A stretch of DNA of 64,000 bases, from positions 62,001 through 126,000 of the forward strand of contig DATIXI010000046.1 of assembly GCA_035518635.1 (NCBI GenBank), written 5' to 3'. The notes under the pieces were generated by a model. It saw nothing but the letters and a program-made list of their open reading frames with translations. It had not been told where the DNA came from and made no database searches. Position numbers and translations under genes: made by a program. This stretch comes from AC-32 sp035518635 (lineage in GTDB: Bacteria; Actinomycetota; Thermoleophilia; Gaiellales; Gaiellaceae). Within the stretch, counting starts at the first letter, position 1; each line of letters starts with the position of its first letter. Shown here piece after piece: positions 8,472-15,681 of this stretch.

Positions 8472-8555
8472 TGCGTCCCTCCCGGTTTGTATGCGCGGAG
8501 ATGCTATTCCGCGACCCCTGTGCTCAGCAACTACTAAGACGCGTTTTTCCCTGCT
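8472..8555 (-). promoter_or_regulatory. Probable promoter region of the nucleoside importer operon
   Basis: This 84-bp gap separates the end of ftsK from the binding-protein start and is richer in A+T than its surroundings. On the minus strand TTGCTG is followed after 17-18 bases by ATAGCA/TAGCAT, a weak sigma70-like promoter, and then by the ribosome binding site. I see no good terminator for ftsK here, so read-through is possible. Confidence 0.4.
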
Positions 8556-10751
8556 CTAGTTAGCCTGGACGTGCCCGAGCTCGGCCTCGTCCACGAGCAC
8601 GCGCCGGGGCTTCGAGCCCTCGTAACCGGAGATGATCCCGCGGCGTTCGAGCATGTCGATCAGGCGGCCTGCGCGGGTGTAGCCGACCCGCAGGCGCCGC
8701 TGCAGGAGCGACACGGAGGCGGTCTGCGTCTGGACGACCACCTCGATCGCCTTGTCGAGCAGCGGGTCCTCGTCCGGGTCGAAGTCCTCGTCGCCGCCGT
8801 CTGCATCGGCGCCGGCCGGCTCGGGCGCCTCGAGCAGCGACTCGTCCAGCTCCTGCTCGCGCTGGCCGCGGCACTGCTCGACGACGAGCGCGATCTCCTC
8901 TTCGCTCACGTAGGCGCCCTGGAGCCGCTGCAGGCGGGAGGTGCCGAGCGGCTTGAAGAGCATGTCGCCCTGGCCGAGAAGGCTCTCGGCGCCGGCCTGG
9001 TCGAGGATGACGCGCGAGTCGGTCTGGCTGGAGACCGCGAACGCGATCCGGCTCGGGACGTTTGCCTTGATCATCCCGGTGATCACGTCCACCGACGGCC
9101 GCTGCGTCGCGAGCACGAGGTGGATGCCGACCGCACGGCTCTTCTGCGCCAGCCGGATGACGCAGTCCTCGACCTCCTGCGGCGAGATCATCATCAGGTC
9201 GGCGAGCTCGTCGATCACGACGAGCAGGAACGGGAGCTGCGGCTCGCCGCGCGAGCGGAGGGCGCGGTTTGCCTCCGGGAGGTTGCGGGCGCGCACCGAC
9301 GAGAGGCGCTCGTAGCGGCGCTCCATCTCGGCGACGACGTTCCTGAGGACCGCGGCCGCCTCCTTCGGGGACGAAACGACGGGCGTGAGCAGGTGCGGGA
9401 TCGACTCGTAGTAGCCGAGCTCGATTCGCTTGGGGTCGATCAGGATCATCCGCACGTCGTCCGGGGTCGCGCGCAGCAGTACGGAGGTGAGGATCGTGTT
9501 GATGCAGCCGGACTTGCCCGAGCCCGTCGTGCCCGCGATCAGGATGTGCGGCATCCGCGCGAGGTCGGTCCAGACGGCCTGGCCGGAGATGTCCTTGCCG
9601 AGCCAGACCGCGAGCGGGCTCGCGGTCTGCGGCAGGGTCTCGAAGATGTCGCCGAGGGTGACGAGGTTCGGGCTCGAGTTCGGCAGCTCGACGCCCACCG
9701 CCTGCTTGCCCGGGATCGGGGCGAGGATCCGGATCTCGGTCGTCGCGAGCGCGTACGAGAGGTCGTCCTTGAGCGCGGCGACCTTGGAGACCTTCGTTCC
9801 CGGGGCCAGCTGCAGCTCGAAGCGCGTGACGCGCGGGCCGGAGATCTGGCCGATGACCGTCGCCTCGACTCCGAAGTTCGCGAGTGTCTGCGTGAGGAGG
9901 TCGGCGATCTGCGCGCTGTGGTCGCCGTTCGCGTTCCCGCCCGGCGGCGAGGCGCGCAGGAGCTCGCGGTCCGGGAGGCGGTAGTCGGCCGCCGGCTCGG
10001 CGGTGACGTCGAACAGGCTGGCCTGGTCGGGATCCTCCTCGGGCTCCGGCTCCGCCACGAGCAGCGGCGCAGGCTCGGCCGCGGAGACGAGGTCGGGGAA
10101 CTCGTTCATGCCGTCGACCGGGGGCGCGAGCGGCTTCGGCGGCGCCATTGCCGTCGGCGCGTCCCCTTCGATCACCCGCAGCGGAGGGGCCCGCTCGGCG
10201 CGGCGGCGCGACCAGTCGGCGCGCGACTCGAGGACCCGAGTCGTCGAGCGGCGGAGGATCGCGCCGATCGAGGCGCCGGTCAGCAGCAGGATCCCGGCGA
10301 GCAGCGCGAGCGTCCCGACGATGGCCTCCCCCGTGCCGCCGACGGCGAGCCCGAGCCCGCCGCCGAGCAGCGTCCCGAGGTAGCCGCCGCCGCTGCTCCC
10401 GAGCAGGATCAGGAGTCCGACCGACACGAGGACGAGCCCGGTGCGGAAAGGCCTGACCTCGACGAGGTCGCTCCTTGCGACCATCAGAAGCCCGACGATC
10501 GCGAGCACGGCCGGCAGGGCCAGCGCGGCCGCGCCGATCAGCGCGTCGAGCCCCGATCCGATCCAGCCGCCGACGTAGCCGCCGTTCCAGCCGATCCAGA
10601 GCACCGCGGCCAGGAACGCGCCCAGCGCGACGAGCCCGAGCCCGAGTAGCTCGGGGTGCTGGTGCCCGCGTGTGCCGCGCTCGCGCTTCTTGCGCTTCAC
10701 GCGCTTCGGCATGCGCGGCCTGAGCGTGCGTCTCTTCCGACGGCGCGCCAT
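8556..10751 (-). CDS. ftsK: FtsK/SpoIIIE DNA translocase
   Basis: Membrane-anchored motor that pumps chromosome termini through the division septum. The 731-residue product starts with a very basic stretch and then has four to five membrane helices (about residues 34-165). A Pro/Glu-rich linker follows. The motor has Walker A GTTGSGKS (407-414) and Walker B LLVVIDELADLMM (near 500). The winged-helix gamma domain is at the C-terminus (VSLLQRRLRVGYTRAGRLID). I chose the ATG at 10751 (MARRRKRR) because upstream in-frame sequence overlaps the preceding gene and looks non-native. The linker is short compared with the E. coli protein, as in most FtsK/SpoIIIE of this size. Confidence 0.95.
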   Translation of the reverse strand: MARRRKRRTLRPRMPKRVKRKKRERGTRGHQHPELLGLGLVALGAFLAAVLWIGWNGGYVGGWIGSGLDALIGAAALALPAVLAIVGLLMVARSDLVEVRPFRTGLVLVSVGLLILLGSSGGGYLGTLLGGGLGLAVGGTGEAIVGTLALLAGILLLTGASIGAILRRSTTRVLESRADWSRRRAERAPPLRVIEGDAPTAMAPPKPLAPPVDGMNEFPDLVSAAEPAPLLVAEPEPEEDPDQASLFDVTAEPAADYRLPDRELLRASPPGGNANGDHSAQIADLLTQTLANFGVEATVIGQISGPRVTRFELQLAPGTKVSKVAALKDDLSYALATTEIRILAPIPGKQAVGVELPNSSPNLVTLGDIFETLPQTASPLAVWLGKDISGQAVWTDLARMPHILIAGTTGSGKSGCINTILTSVLLRATPDDVRMILIDPKRIELGYYESIPHLLTPVVSSPKEAAAVLRNVVAEMERRYERLSSVRARNLPEANRALRSRGEPQLPFLLVVIDELADLMMISPQEVEDCVIRLAQKSRAVGIHLVLATQRPSVDVITGMIKANVPSRIAFAVSSQTDSRVILDQAGAESLLGQGDMLFKPLGTSRLQRLQGAYVSEEEIALVVEQCRGQREQELDESLLEAPEPAGADADGGDEDFDPDEDPLLDKAIEVVVQTQTASVSLLQRRLRVGYTRAGRLIDMLERRGIISGYEGSKPRRVLVDEAELGHVQAN

Positions 10752-10798
10752 CGTCGGGCCTGCTTCGACGAGCCTGGCGAAAGCCCTGCTGGTGGATC

Positions 10799-11203
10799 TT
10801 AGCGGCGCTGCTGCTTGTTCAGCTTCGCCTGGGCGCGGCGCTGCGCGCGGTTCATCGGCTCCGGGATCGCGTTCTGCTCCCCGGCCGCCTCGAGCCACGC
10901 CTGTCGCTCTGCGGCGGTGAGGCGGGACAGCGCCTGTTGCGCCTTCATCGGGTCGCGCCGCACGCCTGAGCGCTCGAGCTTGGCCACGGCGCTGGCGAGC
11001 TCCGGGTTCTTCCGCTCCAGCGAGGCGCGCGACGCCTTTTCGAGCTGTTTGCCGAGGAACGGCACCTTCATCAGCCCCTGCGCGAGCGGGCGCACGTAGC
11101 GGCCTCCCTGGACCCGCGCGAGAAGGTTCAACGCCACGAGCACGAGCACGAGGACGACCAGGATGATCAGCGGGTAGACGAAGACCGGGAGCGAAGCCAG
11201 CAT
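10799..11203 (-). CDS. Small single-pass membrane protein, unknown function
   Basis: I do not recognise the family. The 134-residue product has one strong N-terminal membrane helix (residues 7-29) and a mostly helical, charged cytoplasmic part. It ends in the basic motif MNRAQRRAQAKLNKQQRR. It lies between ftsK and an unknown gene in the rnj-ftsK string, all in one direction, so it may be co-expressed with them. The ATG at 11203 has no obvious Shine-Dalgarno. Confidence 0.65.
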   Translation of the reverse strand: MLASLPVFVYPLIILVVLVLVLVALNLLARVQGGRYVRPLAQGLMKVPFLGKQLEKASRASLERKNPELASAVAKLERSGVRRDPMKAQQALSRLTAAERQAWLEAAGEQNAIPEPMNRAQRRAQAKLNKQQRR

Positions 11204-11224
11204 CGGCTTTAGCCTAGCGAGGGG

Positions 11225-11776
11225 TTAGGCCGCCAGGGCTCTCAGGTCGTCGACGGCGCGGCCGAGCAGGTTCTCGCGCAGGTCGAAGAGGCCGGCCCAG
11301 AGCGCGGAGCGGTCCGGGGCCGTACGGATCCGGGCTGCGTCGCCGAGCCCGGCGAGGGCGCGCAGGAAGACGGCGAGCTCGAGGTACGCCTGCGTCACGC
11401 GCATCGCCGAGGCGTGCACCCCCGCCCGCTGGAGGACGGGCTCCCACTCGAGCAGCTCGGCGGCTCCGGGCGCTCCGTACCAGGATCGTCCCTCGGCACG
11501 CTCCGGCTCGAGCTCCAGCAGGTAGCGGCCGAGCGGCTGCTCGAGGCCGGCGAGGGCGGTCTCGATCCGCTCGGCGGCGCGACGCAGCGCGGCCTGGCGC
11601 CCGCCTGGCGTCGAGGGCGCGGCGTCCCCGCGGGCCCACCGCTCGAGCAGGCGGCAGAACGCGAGCGCGGCGACCTCGCAGGCGGCGAGCTGGCGAATCA
11701 GCCGGTTGGCGGTCTCCTGCTCGCCCGCGTTGTCGGCGAGCACGTCCGCCCAGGTCTTGGTCGTCCGGACCCTCAT
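11225..11776 (-). CDS. Hypothetical helical protein downstream of RNase J
   Basis: The 183-residue product is Ala/Leu/Arg-rich, apparently all-helical and soluble, with no motif I can name. Its ATG at 11776 overlaps the RNase J TGA (ATGA), which supports both the start and co-translation with rnj. A role tied to RNase J is possible, but only from this coupling. Confidence 0.65.
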   Translation of the reverse strand: MRVRTTKTWADVLADNAGEQETANRLIRQLAACEVAALAFCRLLERWARGDAAPSTPGGRQAALRRAAERIETALAGLEQPLGRYLLELEPERAEGRSWYGAPGAAELLEWEPVLQRAGVHASAMRVTQAYLELAVFLRALAGLGDAARIRTAPDRSALWAGLFDLRENLLGRAVDDLRALAA

Positions 11777-13431
11777 ACCTCTACTACTACGGGAAGAATC
11801 ATCGGCCGTCGACCCGTGCGGTCGTAGATCAGCTGGCCGAGGCCGTCGTGCAGGTGCTCCTGGAGGAGCTTGATCTCGGTCACGTCCTCCGAGAGCAGCT
11901 CGCCGAGAACACGCTCGGCCTCCTCGCGCATCTCCTCGAGCAGAGGGTCGTCGGGCTCGGCGAATCCACGCGCGATCAGCTCGGGGGCGCCGGCAACCGA
12001 GCCGTTGGAGCTCGTGAGCGTCGCGACGACGATCAGGACGCCGTCCTCGGAGAGGTGGCGGCGGTCGCGGAGGGCCACGTCCTGCACGTCCCCCACTCCG
12101 AGCCCGTCCACGAACGTGACCCCCGACGCGACGTGGTCGACGACGCGCGCGCCGTTCTCGTCGAGCTCGACGACAGAGCCGTTCTCGGCGAGCACGATCC
12201 GGTCCTCGGGCACGCCGCCGTCCCGGGCCAGGCGGGCGTGCGCGGCCAGCATCCGGAACTCCCCGTGCACCGGCATCACCGACTTCGGCCGCACGAGACC
12301 GAGCATGGTGCGCAGCTCCTCGGCGTGGCCGTGGCCGGAGACGTGCACCGGAGCGATCTCCTGGTGGAGCACCTCGGCGCCCAGCCGGGCGAGCTGGTTG
12401 ATCGCGTCGTGCACGCGCAGCTCGTTCCCCGGGACCGGCTTGGCCGAGATGATCACGGTGTCGCCTGCCTCGACCTTCACGGCCGAGTGGTCGTTGTAGG
12501 CGATCCGCACGAGCGCCGAGAGCGGCTCGCCCTGGCTGCCGGTGCAGAGGATCATCACCTCGCCGGGCTCGTACTCCTCGAGGTCGGTCGGGCGGATCAG
12601 CGCGTCCTCGGGCACCTCCATGTAGCCGAGGTTGCGCGCAATGTTCACGTTCTTGCGCATCGAGCGGCCGACGACGCAGACCTTGCGCCCCACTTCCACG
12701 GCCACGTCCACCGCCTGCTGCATCCGGTGGATGTTCGAGGCGAACGAGGCGACGAGGATCCGACCGGTGCGCGGTGGGATCAGCTGGTGGAAGGCCTCGC
12801 CGACGAGCCGCTCGGAGCCGGTCACCCCGGGTCGCTCTGCATTGGTCGAGTCGCCGAGGAAGAGATCGACGCCGCGATTCCCGATCTCCGCGAGGCGGCC
12901 GACGTCGGTCCGGAGGCCGTCGACGGGGGTGTGGTCGAGCTTGTAGTCGCCCGTGTGCAGGATCCGGCCGCCGGGCGTGTCGAGCACGATCGCCACGGCG
13001 TCGGGGATCGAGTGCGCGACGCGCACGAACTCCGCCGTGAACGGGCCGAGCTCGACAGGGGCGCCCTCGGGATCGACCTCGCGCAGCTCGGAGGCGCGCA
13101 GCAGCCCGTGCTCGTCGAGCTTCGACTTGATCAGGCCGAGCGTGAGCCGCGTGGCCCAGATCTCGTCGACCCGGGTCTCCCGGAGCAGGTACGGGAGCGC
13201 GCCGACGTGGTCCTCGTGGGCGTGTGTGAGCAGCACCGCGCGGATCGGCCCGCCGCGCTCGATCAGGTAGGAGAAGTCGGGCAGGATCAGGTCGACGCCG
13301 AGGTGCTCGTCGCGCGGGAACGCGAGCCCCGCGTCCACGATCACCGCCACGTCGCCCGCCTCGAAGACGGTCATGTTCTTTCCGACCTCCCCGAGGCCTC
13401 CGAGGGGGATGATCCGCACGCTTTCGGGCAT
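11773..13431 (-). CDS. rnj: Ribonuclease J
   Basis: RNase J is a metallo-beta-lactamase/beta-CASP endo- and 5'-3' exoribonuclease for mRNA turnover and rRNA maturation. The 552-residue protein starts RIIPLGGLGEVGKNMTVFE, has the metal motif HAHEDH (70-75), and carries the later beta-CASP landmarks ILCTGSQGEPLSAL and PVHGEFRML. Length and motifs match the actinobacterial enzyme. In actinobacteria it normally sits right after dapA; here a plus-strand block separates them. The ATG at 13431 faces a 167-bp divergent region with three hairpins. Confidence 0.96.
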   Translation of the reverse strand: MPESVRIIPLGGLGEVGKNMTVFEAGDVAVIVDAGLAFPRDEHLGVDLILPDFSYLIERGGPIRAVLLTHAHEDHVGALPYLLRETRVDEIWATRLTLGLIKSKLDEHGLLRASELREVDPEGAPVELGPFTAEFVRVAHSIPDAVAIVLDTPGGRILHTGDYKLDHTPVDGLRTDVGRLAEIGNRGVDLFLGDSTNAERPGVTGSERLVGEAFHQLIPPRTGRILVASFASNIHRMQQAVDVAVEVGRKVCVVGRSMRKNVNIARNLGYMEVPEDALIRPTDLEEYEPGEVMILCTGSQGEPLSALVRIAYNDHSAVKVEAGDTVIISAKPVPGNELRVHDAINQLARLGAEVLHQEIAPVHVSGHGHAEELRTMLGLVRPKSVMPVHGEFRMLAAHARLARDGGVPEDRIVLAENGSVVELDENGARVVDHVASGVTFVDGLGVGDVQDVALRDRRHLSEDGVLIVVATLTSSNGSVAGAPELIARGFAEPDDPLLEEMREEAERVLGELLSEDVTEIKLLQEHLHDGLGQLIYDRTGRRPMILPVVVEV

Positions 13432-13462
13432 CGCGGCAGTCTAGTTCCTGGGTCCAAGGAGG

Positions 13463-13555
13463 CTGAGGCGTCGCTTGCGACGCCGACCTCAGGACGCGCG
13501 GGCACCGCTCGCGCGTCCGTCGGAAACGACCGGCCGACGCGATTGCGGTCGGCCG
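13463..13555. promoter_or_regulatory. Three consecutive hairpins in the rnj / HD-GYP divergent region
   Basis: The divergent gap 13432-13598 holds three perfect inverted repeats in a row. They are 8 bp at 13467-13474/13477-13484, 9 bp at 13492-13500/13510-13518 (loop 9), and 8 bp at 13531-13538/13548-13555 (loop 9). None is followed by a T-run. They could be leader structures, protein sites or repeat debris. Promoters for both genes must also lie here, but I cannot assign them with confidence. Confidence 0.55.
13464..13487 (+). repeat. Left copy of 24/25-bp palindromic direct repeat flanking the HD-GYP block
   Basis: This 24-base element recurs at 19545-19569 in the same orientation with one inserted T. 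Its centre is a palindrome, GGCGTCGC-TT-GCGACGCC (13467-13484). The two copies bracket exactly the plus-strand HD-GYP/MFS block. It may be an insertion footprint or one of a dispersed REP-like family. I see no third copy in the window. Confidence 0.7.
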
Positions 13556-13598
13556 AGGCAGGCTAAGCCAGGCACGTGGCGTATCCGATAGATCGTCC

Positions 13599-15485
13599 GT
13601 GCGGCTCTCCGTCCTCGCTCACGCGACCGTCGCAGCCGGTCTTGCCGCCGTCGTAGCCGGCGCGTATGCGGCTACCCAGCGCCCGCTGACCGCCCTCGCG
13701 CTCTTCGGCGCGGCTGCGCTCGCGGCAGAGCTGATCGAGGAGCCGGAGAACATGCGTCTGCGCGCCCCCGTCGGCCCCGGGGTGTTCCGCGTGTCCTCCG
13801 GCGTCGACATCGCCGCGGTGATCGTGCTCGGCCCCTGGCGCGGCGCGCTCGTCGCGGGAACGGCCGCGCTCCTCGCCCGGCTCGTGCGCGGCCCGTGGCG
13901 CCTCGCCGTGTTCCAGGCCTCCGCCTTCACGCTCGCCGCGCTCGCCGCCGGCTACGCGTTCCTTCTCGGCGGCGGCACCGTCGGGCACCTGAGCCTTCCG
14001 GACGATCTCGTGCCGGTGACGGTGCTCGCAATCGCCTACCTTGTCGTGTCCCGCGGGCTGCTCCACGTCGTCGGCGACCTCGAGGTGCTCCAGCCCGACT
14101 TCGTGGCCGCCGCTGCCGAGGCGGGCCTCGGCGCGGTGATCGCGCTCTGTGCGCTCGGGCACCCGTGGGACGCGGTCGTCGTGATCCCGGTGGCGCTCGC
14201 CGTCAACGAGGCGCACCTGCGCGTTCGGCGCTCGCGCCTCGAGACGCTGCACGCTCTCGAGACGTTCGCGAACATCGTCGACGAGCGCGATCCCTACACC
14301 TACCGGCACTCGGTCCGCGTGGCCGCCTACGTCGACTCGCTCGCCCGCGGGCTCGGGCTCCCCTACTCCGACATCGACCGCCTGCGCTGGGCCGCGCGGC
14401 TGCACGACCTCGGCAAGGTCGCGGTCGACGCCGCGGTGCTCGGGAAGTCGGGCAAGCTGACACCGGCTGAGTGGGGCGCCGTCTGGCGGGCGCCGCGGCT
14501 CTCCGCGAGGCTGCTGAGGCGCTTCGAGATCTCCGCCGGCGAGGCCCGCGCCGTCGAGTTCCACCGCGAGCGCTTCGACGGCCGCGGCTACTACGCCATC
14601 CCGCCCGGCGACCAGCCGCTGGCCGCGCACTTCCTCGTCGTCGCGGACAGCTTCGACGCGATGACGAGCGACCGCCCCTACCGGCCGGGGCTCTCGAAGG
14701 ACGAGGCGCTCGCCGAGATCGAGCGCAACATCGGGACGCAGTTCCACCCGGCGGTGGCGAAGGCGTTCATCGCGTTGCAGCGCGGCCAGGACCCCTACGA
14801 GGCGCTGAGCCCCGACGAGCAGGAGCAGCTCCGCGGCTCCGCAATGCCGTACCGGCTGCGCGACGTGCGGCGCTCCCGGGACCTGCGCGAGCGGCCCGAG
14901 CTCGTCGCGCTCGGCGGGCTCGTCGCCGGGCTCGCGGGAGTCGGTCTCCACCAGCCGTGGCTGGCCGCAGCAGGCGCGTTCGTCACGTGCGCGGGGCTCA
15001 TCCTCCACGCCTGGCTGCGGCTGCGGGCCAACCGGCTCGCGCGCGCGCTCGCCTCGGCGCTCGCCTCGGACGAGCGCTCGCTCGTCTTCGAGGCGCTGGC
15101 CGGAGTGCTGGAAAAGGCGGCCGGAGGCGACTGGGTCGCGCTCGTCGGCTGGCGCGAGGACGGCTTGGGCGGCTCCGTCGAGGTCGCGCGCGGCGAGGAC
15201 GAGCACGAGCGGGCGCTCATGAGCTGGCTCCTGCGCGAGGCCGACTCGCACGACGAGGTGCTGACGGCCGACGGCCACGAGCTCGGCGGCGACGGCGCCT
15301 ACGTGGCGCTGCCGCTCCGGCGCGAGAACAGCGCGCTCACGGGCTTCTTCGTCATGCACACGCCGCGCGCGCTTCAGCGCTCGGTTCGCACGGCGCTCGC
15401 CGGCTCGCTCGACGCGATCGGCCTGGCCCTTGCCACGGAGCCGGAGGCGCTCGAGCAGCCTGAGCACGCCGCCGCGACCGCCTGA
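13599..15485 (+). CDS. Membrane HD-GYP domain protein, copy 1 (altered metal ligands)
   Basis: HD-GYP domains normally hydrolyse cyclic-di-GMP. This 628-residue protein has an N-terminal membrane region (five to six helices, 1-205) and an HD-GYP domain (about 215-385). Two more helices follow (about 425-465), then a C-terminal GAF-like region (about 485-605). HD is intact (H269-D270), as are H237 and D350. The His expected before PRLSARLL is Ala298, and the usual His-His pair is Phe321-His322. The GYP triad reads Gly-Tyr-Tyr (330-332). It may therefore be a weak enzyme, a sensor or a partner of copy 2. GTG start at 13599; no clear Shine-Dalgarno. Confidence 0.88.
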   Translation: MRLSVLAHATVAAGLAAVVAGAYAATQRPLTALALFGAAALAAELIEEPENMRLRAPVGPGVFRVSSGVDIAAVIVLGPWRGALVAGTAALLARLVRGPWRLAVFQASAFTLAALAAGYAFLLGGGTVGHLSLPDDLVPVTVLAIAYLVVSRGLLHVVGDLEVLQPDFVAAAAEAGLGAVIALCALGHPWDAVVVIPVALAVNEAHLRVRRSRLETLHALETFANIVDERDPYTYRHSVRVAAYVDSLARGLGLPYSDIDRLRWAARLHDLGKVAVDAAVLGKSGKLTPAEWGAVWRAPRLSARLLRRFEISAGEARAVEFHRERFDGRGYYAIPPGDQPLAAHFLVVADSFDAMTSDRPYRPGLSKDEALAEIERNIGTQFHPAVAKAFIALQRGQDPYEALSPDEQEQLRGSAMPYRLRDVRRSRDLRERPELVALGGLVAGLAGVGLHQPWLAAAGAFVTCAGLILHAWLRLRANRLARALASALASDERSLVFEALAGVLEKAAGGDWVALVGWREDGLGGSVEVARGEDEHERALMSWLLREADSHDEVLTADGHELGGDGAYVALPLRRENSALTGFFVMHTPRALQRSVRTALAGSLDAIGLALATEPEALEQPEHAAATA

Positions 15486-15497
15486 CCGTCCCGCTCG

Positions 15498-15515
15498 ATC
15501 CCCCACGAGGGGGAT
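15498..15515 (+). terminator. Hairpin after HD-GYP copy 1, possible weak terminator
   Basis: A 7-bp perfect stem (15498-15504 with 15509-15515) around a 4-base loop lies 12 bases after the stop codon and is followed by only two further T residues. The short U-tract suggests partial termination or mRNA 3'-end stabilisation. Confidence 0.45.
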
Positions 15516-15573
15516 TTCGGAATGGGCGGTTCTGCACAAGCTGCGAAGGCGGTAACTGCGAAGGAGGCAAAGG

Positions 15574-15657
15574 ATGCTGCGGAAGACGTGGATCTATCGA
15601 ATCGCGTTCCTCGGAGCGCTGGTGCTGGCGGCAGGCGCTGGCACGAAGTGGCACTAG
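15574..15657 (+). CDS. 27-residue small membrane protein between the two HD-GYP genes
   Basis: The ATG at 15574 follows an excellent Shine-Dalgarno, AAGGAGG, with a 6-base spacer. The product is 27 residues: basic N-terminus MLRKTWIYR, one hydrophobic helix (IAFLGALVLAAGAG) and the tail TKWH. The stop lies inside a 7-bp hairpin (15654-15671). It is too short for most gene finders. The ribosome site and typical single-helix form support translation. A role with the flanking HD-GYP membrane proteins is only a guess from position. Confidence 0.6.
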   Translation: MLRKTWIYRIAFLGALVLAAGAGTKWH

Positions 15658-15671
15658 GCGAGCCCGCCTAG
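15654..15671 (+). promoter_or_regulatory. 7-bp hairpin over the stop of the small ORF
   Basis: CTAGGCG (15654-15660) pairs with CGCCTAG (15665-15671) around a 4-base loop. It contains the stop codon of the 27-residue ORF and ends 3 bases before the GGAG of HD-GYP copy 2, so translation of the small ORF could affect access to the next ribosome site. Confidence 0.45.
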
Positions 15672-15681
15672 ACGGAGTCAC

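Noticed and set aside
15486..15681. A cyclic-di-GMP riboswitch between the HD-GYP genes
   Set aside because: I looked for the GEMM-I conserved core and tetraloop receptor pattern and did not see it; only two simple hairpins are present.
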